Part shown: in pieces, positions 39,363 through 51,529 of the stretch
Layout: every line of letters starts with the position of its first letter
Numbering within the stretch: position 1 is the stretch's first letter
From: Promerops cafer
Taxonomy: Eukaryota; Chordata; Aves; Passeriformes; Nectariniidae
Assembly: GCA_013398275.1 (NCBI GenBank)
Contig: VZSE01006029.1
Location: forward strand, 496,001-560,000
Reading direction: 5' to 3'
DNA: 64,000 nt
Made by a program: the position numbers and the translations under genes
Notes under the pieces: generated by a model
What the model saw: only the letters and a program-made list of their open reading frames with translations
Told to the model about the DNA's origin: nothing
Databases searched by the model: none

Positions 39363-39468
39363 GGATCATAGGATCCTTCAGGTTGAAAAGAGCATTAGGG
39401 GTTCTCTAATCCAACCTCCTGCTTCTAGCAGGGTCAGCTATGAGATCAGATCAAGTTGCTCAGGGTTT
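39363..39468 (-). mobile_element. CR1 LINE 3' end, minus strand, short and old
   Basis: 'ggatcataggatccttcagg' is a diverged complement of the CR1 tail. It is followed by 'ttgaaaagagcatta', 'ctaatccaacctcctgct' and 'agcagggtcagct', the complement of the CR1 3' UTR ('agctgaccctgct...agcaggaggttggatta'). About 105 bp remain, with no coding sequence. The divergence suggests an older insertion than the copy at 32.2 kb. Confidence 0.85.
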
Positions 39469-40945
39469 TTTACTGTTAGATCTTGAAAAAATTTGTCAAA
39501 AGTTTAAAAGATTCTTATAGTCTTCTACCTGTAGAACTTTGAAGTGGAACCCAGTATAGATCATTTAACAGAAAATCTTAACCTCTAACATAGGAGTGAA
39601 CATTACATTTGAGAGAAGCCTTCCATGTCTAAGATCTAAAAGAGATGGAGGGGTGGAAGAGAATATTGAAAGAATAATATTCAGAGAGCTTTCAGCTGTA
39701 TCAATTCCTCTTCTTCAACCCCAACTTCCCTAGAATAAAGAAAAACATCTTTGCACAGACTTTGGTTCCTACAGTGTTTGATTTGGCAACTTGCAGTAAA
39801 AAACGTGCCAGAAACCAAGACATTTGCAGAAATGGTTCTGCAGGCATGAAATTTTTAATGCTCATAATAGCTCTGACTTCTATCACATAAACCTTAATTC
39901 CAGCCCCAGGAAGTCAGATTTCTTTAAGAGTTGCTGAGTAAGCTTTGTGTTGTAGAATACAGACTGCATTCATCTTTGCAGCTATAAGATTAAGAGAAAA
40001 AGGCCTAATCCCAACAATAAAAACTCATCAGTAATCCAGTAATGCCTAATAGCACATTTCCTTCTGTGCTGGTTTGCACTAAGAAGCTTGATGAGAAAAT
40101 GACATTCAGAAAAATTGGACTGAGGCTTTGTGCGACTTAAAAATCACAGGATGAAATTGTTAAACACACAGAAATATTTATTGAGAGAGCTAATGCACCT
40201 ATTTAGCAGAAGCTGAAGGACTTCTCGGAATACATGCCTTTTCTTGGAATTTGCTACAATTTAAGTCTGTCTACTGCTCACTATATACCTTTGTTTAACT
40301 CTTGGTGTGGACATCAGTATGTAGTAAGTGAACTGAATTAATTCATATATTTCAGGGACTCAGGATTTGCACAGTGAGTATTAAGATATAGTAACTAATA
40401 TAAATTAAAATCTCAGTGTTCTTCAAGGATTTTCCAGGGCAGCCCATAAAAGAAAGCTAGATTTGAAACCTGTGTGAGCATGAGAATTACTGATGCAAGT
40501 TTATACACTGTTCTTAATACTGTCAAAAATCCTCAGATACTCAGCTAGAAAGAATATTCCTTGGCATAAATACCCTCCTTTTTTTGTTCTGGAAGCTGAT
40601 ACAAAATACTAGCTACTGCCATTAAAATGTGAATCCTATGGCACTATAAAGCCTTTTCTAGGGTAATCTCAGCCTTGCAGGTAATTTTCATGCAGGCCAT
40701 TCCTTCTTGCTTGCAGTGAAGTCAAAATAAAGGTGTATTAGAAAAATGTTTTACTGTGTGATTATTTTCTAGACTAGCTTAAAAATTCCTCTGTTCTCTC
40801 TCCCTTAACTCCCTCTTGTTCTGATAGCATTTATTATTAATTGTGACTCATTTTTTAACACAGAGTTTACTACCTAGTTTGAAGGCTGTTTGAAAGACAG
40901 TACAGGGAAATGAAACAGCCACGTGGTACCTCTATTTTACTACCA
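39469..40945. other. Unique AT-rich sequence
   Basis: No convincing gene or repeat is seen. One minus-strand frame of 61 codons (39701-39886) has no motif. Confidence 0.55.
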
Positions 40946-41022
40946 AGGTTTTGAAGCAAAAAGACCAGGTTTTGAAGCAAAAAGAACAACTGACTAACCC
41001 AGTCAGAACCCAGTCAGAACAG
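40946..41022. repeat. Two adjacent short tandem duplications (21-bp and 11-bp periods)
   Basis: The 19-bp string AGGTTTTGAAGCAAAAAGA occurs at 40946-40964 and again at 40967-40985, a 21-bp period. A few bases further on, 'cccagtcagaa' is also doubled (about 40998-41020, 11-bp period). Both lie inside or at the start of an 82-codon plus-strand frame (40951-41199), which I cannot assign to a family. Confidence 0.85.
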
Positions 41023-43022
41023 TGTTATTGCAGCATCCCTCTTTTAGAAAGGGAAAGAGACTTCTCCCAGGAGCCGTCAAAGTATGAAAGATTATTCTGC
41101 CTTCACAAGGAGGCAGAAGAGGTCTGGTCATACCTGTTCATTGAAAAGGCAAAACTGTGTCTCACCAACTTGAGCAATTTTCCTTCTGTTGTCTCATAGA
41201 CTGTCTAATTTCTGTGCTTTTAATTCATTACCCAGAGTATCCATCCAGGAGTGATGCAGAAAATCTTCCTGCCTTTCCTTTTGGCTTTCTCCCCTGTTAC
41301 AAATGAGGTGCTAAATGGAATCAGCATCCTTATACATCTGTTTAGAGCTGAAATAATATATAAGAGCCAGCAAATAAGGATGTGGCTGTTGAACCCAGCT
41401 TGAGAAAGGAGTCTGCAAGGCATTTGACTGGTGGCACTTAATCTATAACACAAATGAAAGATGTGATCTCCTGCAATCTTCTTTCCTCTTTCCCATTTGT
41501 AAGAGCTGAAAGATAGTGCCCTTGCACTCGGATCCCTGGGAGACAGATCTTACTGACTGAGTGATACACAAGAGTGTCTTCCTCTGACACATAGTGCAGG
41601 TATGCCACAGCATAATCCACTATTCCTAGCCCACTAAATGGATGCTCAGTGTCTAGGGTGCTTGACATCCAATATATCTTTTTCAAAGCACACTAAAGCA
41701 AGCAGTCCAGGGCAGCAGCAACTCTTTTTCTTCCAATATCTTCCAAATTTTATTTGCCCATAGGAGGAGACCAGCTCTCTTTGAAACTTTTTATACAGCA
41801 TTTGTATGGAATAAAAAACATGGAATACTTTTAATTATCTGTTCTTAAGTTTTGTCTTGCTGCAGACAGTCCTTGTGACTGAGGCAGTGCCACCTGTGCA
41901 CTAGCAGATTAGACCATGAGCCCCTTTATTCCACATTGTGGTTACTTGCTCTGATCATTGATGACTGAAAAAAAAGCAGACACATGCATCATCATTTGCA
42001 CTTAGTTTGTGAAACTAGAATGAGGAAGAAATCTCAAAAAAACCCCAAACTACTGAAGCTTTGGGGGAGTTGGGGTCAATCACTTTTGCTGCTTCATTAT
42101 TTTCAGGAGATGAACCTTTTGTTGGAAAAAATAAACAACACAAAAATTTAAAATTTGCTATAGTAGCTATCTATGTCCTTCCAGAGCACAAAATAGCTCA
42201 TTCTGGATGCTAAAGCAAGCTGATCTAGGTGGCATAAGAAGTACAATACACCTCTTACCTATTTAAGGCACCTCAGACTTCACCTGATGGGAGCAGTGCA
42301 CAAGGGCTGCTTCTGCTTCCTGTAAAGCAGCACTACATACCAGAAAATGTTATTAAAATCTTTACCACATCTTATTCTTTCATCAAATTTACTAAATAGT
42401 TTTAACACATTAATGCTCTATTAATACAGTGAAAATATGTGTCTATATGGATGATGTGTTGTACATACATTTTTAGTATTTTTTTTCCATAATGTCTGCA
42501 TTGGGAATGGTGCCAGTTACTGCATTTGAAAAAGGACATTTTAAAATGCAGTTCATTAGTTCTTGGCCAGTGTTAAAAATGACTCCCTAATGGCTGGGCT
42601 CTGTTCCAGCAAATAATGACTTTCTGTACCTAGTCACACTTCTGTAAGCTGTCCCACATGGATATAGATGCTGTAAACAGAACTGAAATAAATAGATTGT
42701 TTGCTACTTTAGCTTTATCTAGTAGTTTGGATAAATAAAAACCAAAGAAGGTGACAAAACTCAAAACTTAATTGTATACAGAATTGTTCAAACACATTGT
42801 TCAAACAGCCCTGTTAAAATTGTTTTTATAGGGATGCTCTGTTTACTCCTGGAGACTGAAAAATACCTGTTGTTTAGTGACAGCTTAGCCTTGATATACA
42901 GAAATAAAGTCACACACACATAACTATCAGCTTTCTGATAACAATTTGGAGTGGAAAAGAAAGGATACTGAAGTATCATCTTGATGTTAATGGCAACTGT
43001 ACTTTGTTTCTTCCTCCTTCAG
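41023..43022. other. Unique sequence without an identified gene
   Basis: Minus-strand frames at 41220-41453 (77 codons) and 41438-41686 (82 codons) have no recognisable motif. No repeat family is seen. Confidence 0.5.
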
Positions 43023-43204
43023 CTGACTACAGTGACACTGATCAGTGTCACAGTGGTTCAGCAAGAATGGAGAACATGGTTCTATAAAGGATGTGTTCAC
43101 CTCAGCTCTCCAGATCAGAAAAGAGAATCAGAGACACAAGGCTGGACTGTTAGTTCTGTGAGATGCTATGGAACACATCTGGGTCAAAAACGATCACATT
43201 TCAA
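43023..43204 (+). other. Exon-like open segment, unidentified
   Basis: The segment is preceded by a pyrimidine-rich run ending in CTTCAG (about 43000-43022), resembling a 3' splice site. It is followed by GTAAAG at 43205, resembling a weak 5' splice site. It is open across its length within a 75-codon plus-strand frame (42981-43208), whose N-terminal part is hydrophobic if read from its own ATG. I do not recognise the product. Splice-like borders around a 180-bp open segment occur often by chance in 64 kb, so this is only a candidate. Confidence 0.15.
43032..43051. repeat. Perfect 20-bp palindrome
   Basis: GTGACACTGATCAGTGTCAC equals its own reverse complement; the symmetry ends at both flanks (A on each side). 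It could be a dimeric transcription-factor site or chance. Confidence 0.95.
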
Positions 43205-44247
43205 GTAAAGGTGCTGTTTCATTGGGAAATTTTTAGTTTTCCATTTACTTATCTTGAAAATCACAAATTACCCCTAAAGGTAGTCTTAGTATCTGCAGAG
43301 GTGCTTCTCAAAGGCATACAAAGCTCTGCCCATCATAATAAATACTTCATTTCTTATAATATTATATGAGATACCCTTACTGCAGCACTGAATTGCTGTA
43401 AATGTTGCCCCAATTCAGTGTGAAACAGTCATTTTGTAGCATAAAAGCTGAAAAAAATGATGATATAGTAGGAATAACTATTCCTATATTGCACATTTAC
43501 CCTTCCCTCAATGACGTCAGAGATAGAGCTGTAACCCAGAATGTACTAGATGGGACAGTATTACTGTGAGCTATATCTGAAAACAGTGGTCCCAATCATA
43601 TCTGTCCACAGGCACAGACTGAGAAGCAGGCAATATCATCCTTCACTTCCTTTGAAAGTCCAGGTTTTATTTCTATGTTTTTAATTTCCTATGCCCACAA
43701 GCAAAGCTGAAAAGTCTTGTACGCAGCACACTGTGTGTGACCCTAGGATAGAGAACAGTATTTTTAGTATTTCCCCAACATGCATCAAAAGATCACTTAT
43801 GCCATGTCTTAACTTGCCAATTCCTCTTTGTTTTTCATTTCTCATCTCAAAAGTGATGACCTATATTTTTCCATATCTCTATTGTGAAAGAAGGCTAAGA
43901 ATCAGGAGAAAGAATTAAAGTAATGTACTTGGAGAACTTCATGCAAAGATATAGCTTGTAATTAACAGCTCTAAATCGGTATTGAAAGTACTGAAAAAAG
44001 TCAATTTCTCTTGGTGGTTTGGCTAGAGTTATCTCTGAATACAGAAAAAAAGGTGTTTTCCTTTACAGCAATGTAACACTTGAATAGTCCTATAAAACAA
44101 TATAATTACCCTGGCTCAGCTGTAACCTTATCAGATGTATCTGCAGACCCTCAGTGCAGTTAAATTTAAGAACAAATGATACACAACTATTGCAAGCACT
44201 TTTCAAATGGCTGTGACCAATTGCTTATCTAAAAATGGATTCAGCTC
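43205..44247. other. Unique AT-rich sequence
   Basis: A 75-codon plus-strand frame (43691-43918) has no motif. Nothing else is recognised. Confidence 0.55.
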
Positions 44248-44347
44248 TTTGGGTTTTTTTGGGAGGGGTTTTTTGGGTTTTGTTTTTGGTTTTTTGGTGG
44301 GTTTTTTGTTTGTTTGTTTGGTTTAGTTTTTTGTTTGCTTTTTTTTA
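44248..44347 (+). repeat. G/T-rich low-complexity tract with G-quadruplex motif
   Basis: About 100 bp of G and T almost only, including a (GTTT)n run near 44308-44320. At 44251-44277 four G-tracts (GGG, GGG, GGGG, GGG) are separated by 7, 1 and 6 bases, which meets the usual G3+N1-7 rule for an intramolecular quadruplex on the plus strand. Confidence 0.85.
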
Positions 44348-46945
44348 AGATGCTCTATTGGTTCTTCTCTGGAAATAAAAATCTCAGTCTGTGCAAAGCA
44401 GTTCAAAACCCTCACTCTTCTGCTGTGCAAGGTGGGATGGTGTCCTGAAATGACACTCCTTGGGTGAGTGTCTCTAAGCAGTTACAATGCTGAAGTGAGA
44501 GGAGGAGTTTAAAAAAGAGACAAGATGACTAAGGGGGTTTTGTAAGATCATCAAAAATACTTAGGATCAAGAGAAGTCCATCGTGTTATCCACCAAATCC
44601 AAAATTCACAACTGCAAATGATTATGTGGTATGTGGATCATAACATTTGTGTATTTTGTGATATGGCAAAATAATGTAAGAGTGGATCACAAAATCACAG
44701 GATATTTAACAAATTGCTTAGTTTATGAAGGAGATTGTATAACAGGACCACGAGTTTTTTCAAAGGACTGCTGTCTTTTATGTTTCCTTTTCTTAATCCT
44801 TTTACCAGTTAGCTCACAAAATGGAAATACCCTTAACAGGATGCCCCATTGGACACGTTCCTGGATTATTTTCTGACGTATTTGCTTCACCTGGCTGGCC
44901 TAGGAAATACCAGCTGGGTGTACCTCACCATTGCCTGGGTCACAGCTAATGGATTTGTAATCCAAAAGCCTCATTATACTCTAGTGTCTCTGAAAAACGG
45001 GACAAAAATGTTCTGAAAACCCCAAGGAAAAAATAATGAAGCAAATACAGAAACTATGAAATCTGTAAAGACTCATTAAAAATGGAAAAAGCAATGCCAC
45101 TGAGACAAAACTTTGCATTAGCAAAGTTACTTTGACAGACAAATATGAGATTTTATTAAAATCTTCTGAGATTTACGAACAGTAGAAAGGTTTGAATGTG
45201 GAAAAAGCAATGTAAAATGTACAACAGAAACTTAGAAATCATTATAGTTAAAACTAGTGTGCAATTTCTGCTATGGCAACTTTAAAACAATTTAAAACTG
45301 AGGTTTGAGGGAGGTAATATCTCAATCTTTCTTCTTAATCACATTGTTTTTCAGAAAATGTGAGCCAAGTATGGAAAGTTATTCTTTAGCTGTTCAAGAA
45401 GAAAGTAAGTAGCTTATTTCACCACTTGAGTATCTGATAGACATAATTTTTATCTTTGAGTATACCAAAGGTCATAGGCTATGAAAAATTATTAAAGTAT
45501 TTTTCAAAAGCATTTTCTAACAGATGCCTTTATTCTGAGTGGTTTATTTAAACGATGTTTGAATTCCAATAATATTCTCTATCCCTTCCAGCTGCTATAA
45601 AATAACATAGTATCATGGATGTTTTCTAAAGGAAGATCACAATATCTCAGTAGGACACAGAGGAAGAAAAAAAAGAGTAATTTCAAAAATGCTTTTTTTA
45701 AAATCTGCGTATGTGACCACTTATACCTACTGCACTTGACTGCATTCAGCTTTCCTAGAGGAGATTCAAAACATGTAATATTTCATGATATAAAAACATT
45801 TTCTGACTTAACACTGTAGAGGGATCACTTATACTTCTAATAAATCCACTCCTGTTTTCTGACTTAGGCTTCTCTGACTGATGTAAGTATCATTCACTCC
45901 AATAAAAATCTGCAAAAATGAAGCAACACTTTTTTCAGTGACCTAAAGGATGCAAATATGAGAGGATAATGAAAGGTTACATCACTGAGTGTGAACTGCA
46001 AGGGCTGTACACAGCACACAGAATAAAATGTCAACACAGATGGGATTTCATCATTAATTTCTACCGATAACTTCTTCAGAATTTAACACAAAGCAAAACA
46101 ATATTATTTACTTTCTATCATGAAGTCACAACCGACTAGAAAATTAAAAAAAAAAGGAAATAGTTGTCTTCTAATTGAAGGCAAATGTCAAACAAGAAAA
46201 TTAATTTACATCAAACAGAACTTCTGCCTCACAAAACACTTAATAAGAAGTCTAAGTGTATCTTTCATTGGCATCCCCGCTCCTCATCTCATTTCTTGGC
46301 TATGCCTTTATTTTTTTAGACTTAAAAATAATAAAGCATTTCTTCCATTGTTCTGGAAAAAACCTGCACAATAATCAGAGAAAATTGAGTGTACCAAGGA
46401 AAGCTGCATCAAAATATCACAATACAGTATCACTCAAAATATTGCCTGATGTTCAAAATAAACAAAAAATACATAAATTTTTCCCATGTAAGATATTAAT
46501 GCAATTGTATAAAGCAGCAGGTTAAAGACATCCAGAGAATAAGTGAATTTTAAAATCAGCATTTTTTTTTTTAAATCTAACATTAAAATGATTACCAAAC
46601 ACAGAATGTGTTTATTCCTCACATCATTGTAAGTATTTCAATGATAGGCATCTTTGTAAAAGAAAAACAAGCATAAATTTTAACAAGGCTGCTGTTAACT
46701 GTGCTGGAGAAACACTAAGACATCAAAACCTTACTGCTAAAGACTGGGCCAATTAACGGGCCAATTTCATTACCACAAGTTTTCAAATCTGTGATATTAA
46801 TTAAGAAACAAGAGGAGACAAATGGCCTGCAAAGTGCTGTATCTGCCTTCTGGCCTACAAATAAGCACTTGCAATCTGTGTAATCGATACCAAGAAACTG
46901 GCTGGAATTAATGCCCAACCTCACAGCTTTCTGCACCAGCTCCTT
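44348..46945. other. Unique sequence without an identified gene
   Basis: Frames of 66-89 codons occur on the plus strand and 62-77 codons on the minus strand. The minus-strand frame at 46715-46948 (77 codons) has balanced composition and starts beside the hairpin at 46946, but a stop codon immediately precedes its ATG and no family is recognised. Confidence 0.45.
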
Positions 46946-46971
46946 CATTTACCTGACCTTTCAGGTAAATG
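46946..46971. repeat. Perfect inverted repeat: 11-bp stem, 4-nt loop
   Basis: CATTTACCTGA (46946-46956), loop CCTT, TCAGGTAAATG (46961-46971). It could form a hairpin in RNA of either strand; its function is unknown. Confidence 0.9.
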
Positions 46972-47372
46972 TATCTTGTGGGTCTCAAATGAGTAACTTG
47001 CACCTTTCATTATTTTAATCACTGACCTGAAAAAATGTAAATTTCAGCCTTTCTAAGACCACATTTTGATATATCCATAACTTCAGTATAGAAAAGGTGT
47101 GTCAGTAGCTTGATGGCTGGGAAATGATGAGGCTTTAGTAAAATTAAAATTATATTCTTCACTCTCTTTTAGCTGTAATAGTAACAGGGCTGCTGCTTAG
47201 TATGCCCCAGAAGAGACTTTACATGTTCTATCAAACATTTTCTGATATAAAATAACTGGATAAAATACAAAAGTCTTCTAAAACTGACTGAACTTTCTTG
47301 AACTTCAAATGACCAGAAAAAAGAATGAAAAATTCCAGAAAACCAACAAAAACATCTGCCTTAATAAGACTT

Positions 47373-47374
<2 letters not shown>
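46972..47374. other. Unique AT-rich sequence
   Basis: Nothing recognised. Confidence 0.55.

Positions 47375-47412
<38 letters not shown>
47375..47412 (+). repeat. Poly(A) tract, 38 A
   Basis: An uninterrupted A run; further A-rich sequence with an N at 47432 follows. No retroposed gene body is recognised upstream. Confidence 0.9.
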
Positions 47413-47415
<3 letters not shown>

Positions 47416-47670
47416 GAGACAAAAAAATTTTNAAAAAAAAATTGGAGAACCAATAGATTTTTCTGAATGAAGACTATGAACAATCCAAAAACTTTTTACT
47501 CTCAGTTAGTCATATCCAAAAAGGCTACATTTGATAGAGTAAATAGAAGACCAAATTTCAGATAAACTTTCCCTCTATGTTTCATATATGTAGATGTGTC
47601 TGTGAAGTGAGGGCACATCATTCCAGTGATAGAAGTGAATCTAATTACAGGAAAATTACTAAGGCTCACT

Positions 47671-47780
47671 CTTTGTTTTTTGTTTGTTTTCCTGTTTGTG
47701 GGGTATTTTGTTTATTTCTTAAATTTGTTGTTGGTTTTTGTTTCTTTTATTTGTTGTTTTTGTGGTTTTATTTTATTAAT
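47671..47780 (+). repeat. T/G-rich low-complexity tract
   Basis: T-dominated sequence with recurrent TTTG and TTGTT units. It ends directly before the 5' boundary of the adjacent CR1 fragment. Confidence 0.75.
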
Positions 47781-47786
47781 GGTTCA

Positions 47787-48032
47787 GAGCTGTGCCAGTG
47801 TGAGTTTGGACTTGATATTAGGAAGAATTTCTTTACTGAGAGTGGTCAAACACTGGAACAGGCTCCCTAGAGAGGTGGTTGATGGCCCCAGCCTGTCAGC
47901 TTTAAGAAGCTTTTAAAAATGCCCTTAGCAACAAGCTTTAACTTTTGATCAGCTCTGAATTGGTCAGGGAGTTGAACTAGGTGGTCATTGTAGGTCCTGT
48001 CCAAACAAAAGATTCTACTCCATTCTATTCTA
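47787..48032 (+). mobile_element. CR1 LINE fragment, plus strand, frame-broken pol C-terminus and 3' tail
   Basis: The pol relic is split over two frames: 'LDIRKNFFT' in the 47577-47870 frame and RVVKHWNRLPREVV (about 47839-47880) in the 47626-47916 frame, so a frameshift separates them. The 3' UTR 'gaactaggtggtcattgtaggtcc' follows, and the tail ends in ATTCTACTCCATTCTATTCTA, an ATTCT-type variant of the CR1 terminal repeat. About 245 bp remain. The copy is inactive. Confidence 0.92.
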
Positions 48033-51000
48033 AAAGTAAGTAGTAAAATTTTTTATATAAAAATAAACATTAACCCCTCCAAATACTTATTCATCATAAC
48101 TGTACGTAATTAAGGAATTCTAACCCCCAAAAAAACACTGACTCTGGAAAAACAGTTTTGAAGACACGATTTGGGATCCCATGATCAGGAACCACATTAT
48201 GACCAAGAATGGTCTCTAAAGAACAGTATCTTTAAAGCTTGTGCTCCTGGTCCCTTAACCCATCATAAGCCTGCCCCAGCAGAACATAGATTTACTCAGG
48301 GATTCTACTTATGCACCTTCTTGATCTTTCTCTCTTCTCCAGAATGTAATATAAGCTTTTTATTTAGGTAGAAAATGCCAATATTGTTTTAATTTGCTAT
48401 AGAAGTACGATATGACACTTTTAAAAAAAATAGTAATCTGATTAATTTATCGTGTTCTCCCTATCTTCAGACACATGCTTGTATTGTGTTCAAAGATTAC
48501 TGATTGGGTAGAATGAGCAATGGAAGTCTTGATCAAGAGAACAACAAACTAAATTTAAACCACTATATTTGTCCACCTTCATGTGGAGTTGGCAACCACC
48601 ACCACATCCTGCTTTTAATTCATAATGTTCTCTTCCATTTTCATAGTAGAACTTCTGAGTGCACACAATATGCTCAAAGTCAATATATGACAAAATTATT
48701 TAATTTGTTCATTAAAATGTCCTAAAAATTCACTGTAAATTTGGTTATTTTCATAAAGATCTTGTAATCCCAAACTACTGAAATTAGGAATATGCTTTTT
48801 CGTATTTTTCAGAAAAATGAAAATTCTTCTTTATTCATCAAAAAGCATTTTTCCAAGTGAATTGACCCCAGATGACTCATGCCTCTAAAAAATATTTGAT
48901 CGAAAGATATCAAAGCAGCTTACATTTTCCAATACAAAAACTGATGATAAAATGCCAGGGTTGAGAGCACTCAAAGATTCTAGGGGAAGATATTGCCTGA
49001 CATACCCAAACAAAAATCCACAGATAGCAGAAAGCAGTTTGTACAAAGCTGAGTTTTCCATAAAGTCGCTTGTTCCATTTTTGCTCTTTTTTATGGAAGC
49101 AGATAAAATAAGATCCTCCTTGCATACGCTATAAAAACCAAGCTAAAACAAAGTAAAGAGTCAGAAGCTGACAGTAACAGGTTATAAATTATGTGTCACA
49201 GAACATTTTAAAGCATCACATCTTAAAACATTGATAGAGAATACCACAAGATGTTCCTCTATTTCTTAATTACATACAAAAATCCAGGGATCTTCAAACA
49301 AGTCAGTAATTAATATACTTTCACTCATGATTTATTATTTTTTTATTATGTTATTTTGACATGTTTTCATTTCAAATGGTAATGAAACTAAAAGAAAAAA
49401 AGCTTCTCTGCAGGATTGCTTTTTATTACACCACATTTTGAAGCTGGGTATTCCAGTGTATTTTAAAAGAATGTAAAATTCACTCTAAAAGTTGGCTGCA
49501 CCTAGCTCAGATCAAAATCAGATGTGGATTGAGAAACATAAAAGAATCCCCAACTGTATTGTTAGGATGCATTTAGTCACAATGCTACAGTTAATTTTTT
49601 AAACCAAGTTCTTCAAAATAGACAGATTTCAATCAAATGGATTGTCAAATATTTATACTTGAGACAGGGCAATAAGTATGGTAGCAATTTAACTGACTGC
49701 TTTTTCTTTTTTTTTTTTGTGGTGTTATTTGTTTATCTGTTTAAATATCTTGTGTTTGTTCATATCAGGTGATCAAGAACTGCATAAGGCATTGCAAAAG
49801 ATGAGATGGTTATTTGGAGAGACTTGCATTTGTAGAGCATCAGAAAGACATAGCAAATGAGCTCACACAAGTGAGTAAAGTATGTAATACTAATACAAAA
49901 ATGTGTTTACAAGATTAATTTGGCTATCTCCCTTGTTTAGATTTAACACTGGACATAGAGATTGTTTAAAGCAGTTCAAAAGAATTAGAGATTTGAATTC
50001 AGTGCTTCTCAATGAGAAGGGTAGGTTTGGATTTTTTTTTTTTTTTTTTAAGATAATATGAGTAAAGGAACTGTGTTTCTTCCCCATAATTCAAAGTAAT
50101 GATTCTGTTATCACGTCAGGTCTTATGACTTTGCAAATAACGTGTAGCCCAGATATACTCCATATCTGAGGTCTGGCTGGTAAAATACTTACTATAGCAG
50201 ACACTATTTAAAGCTGTCTTTTAATATTTGTGAAAAAAAATCAAAAGCTGATGGAAGATTTCACAGGCCACTTTGAACTTGTTTGTGTAATATTGATCTG
50301 ACTTATGAAATAACTCAGGTAATACCAGAATAATGGAATACCATTAATCTGTATTCACTGACCACTTCAGTTGTTAATTCCTGTGATAAAAATTCTAACA
50401 TTTTCTGGTTTTGCTCACGGAAGCTAAAAATGTACAGAAAAACAGTAGTTTATTAAAGAACTGCCACAGCTTTCCTACTTGAGAAAAAACTGAGTGAAGG
50501 TTGCCATTCAAGCAAACCAAAGATGAAAGGAGACACTAATTTAGAGTAGGCTGATTTGAAATGCAAGGAATAAAGAAAAATGATTCTAGGACACCTTTAG
50601 GCAGTGTTTACTCTTGCCTTGCTCATCCACAAGGGAGCATCACTGAATTCCCCAGGAGGCTGCATAACTCGTACTGGCACCCATGAGGTGAATTCCTGTA
50701 CTTAGTGTGAGGCAGGAGAACAACAGCAGAACTCTGTATCACCATCAGAACTGTGGTAGCTTTGTCACAAAGTCTCAACCAGGCAGACCAGACTAACGTT
50801 CCACCAAAGAAAACAGAACTAAGTGGACTGTGCACTCACCTCACAGAAACAAAAAATAAAGCTTTTAATAAGGCAAGAGGGAAGAGGAGCCTTTCTGCAT
50901 GTAGGCATGTTGATATCTGGGGTACTGGAACTGAATTATAAATCAAAGATGCATCAGTAAAACGTCATAGCAAGAAAGTGTGTTGTTAAGATATTGTATT

Positions 51001-51529
51001 TTCAATAAATCAGGGACTAGAGACTTTTTACTATAGAGAAAGTGACTAAAATATCAGCTAGGGACAATTAGACCCCCGCATATTAACTGACATTTTTTCA
51101 ACACCCTGTCTAGTCTGGTATGATGAATAATTCAGGTTCCCTCTAAAGCTAGACTTTTACTTACAGAAGGGTAATTCCATTCATTCTATTTCCCCCTCTA
51201 TTTTTTAATGACTATTCTAAAGAGCCTATTTTTAATTAAATAGCCTGGTATCAACTACTCGGGGTTTCAACCTTATTGGTTTAGTGTGTTCTTCCTACAA
51301 AGCTGTTTAAGAGGAAAGAGAACCGATTTCTTCCTTGATGCTTGCCTTTCTTGCCTGTCTCATCACTTGCTTCTTTCCCCCCTCACCAAATTCTTCACAA
51401 AAGCAGAATTCCAAAGACAATGCCACACAGCACAACTGAAGAAGGCAGCGGAATCCCAGCCTAGCTCTATTAATGAATACTAATACAAATGGGCACTAAT
51501 ACCAATAGAGTGCATATGAAACATTGAAT
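48033..51529. other. Unique sequence without an identified gene
   Basis: Frames of 60-73 codons show no motif. T-rich runs occur at about 49701-49718 and 50032-50049 (18 T). No repeat family was recognised. Confidence 0.5.

Noticed and set aside
40065..40110. TGTGCTGGTTTG string resembling an LTR start
   Set aside because: The following sequence does not match the LTR seen at 624-868 or any other LTR I know.
46715..46948. 77-codon minus-strand frame with coding-like composition
   Set aside because: A stop codon directly precedes the ATG, no splice signal is evident and no family is recognised; kept only as a note beside the hairpin finding.
47577..47916. Two overlapping 96-97-codon plus-strand frames as a gene
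   Set aside because: Their N-terminal halves come from the T/G-rich tract and their C-terminal ends are CR1 pol relics in two phases.
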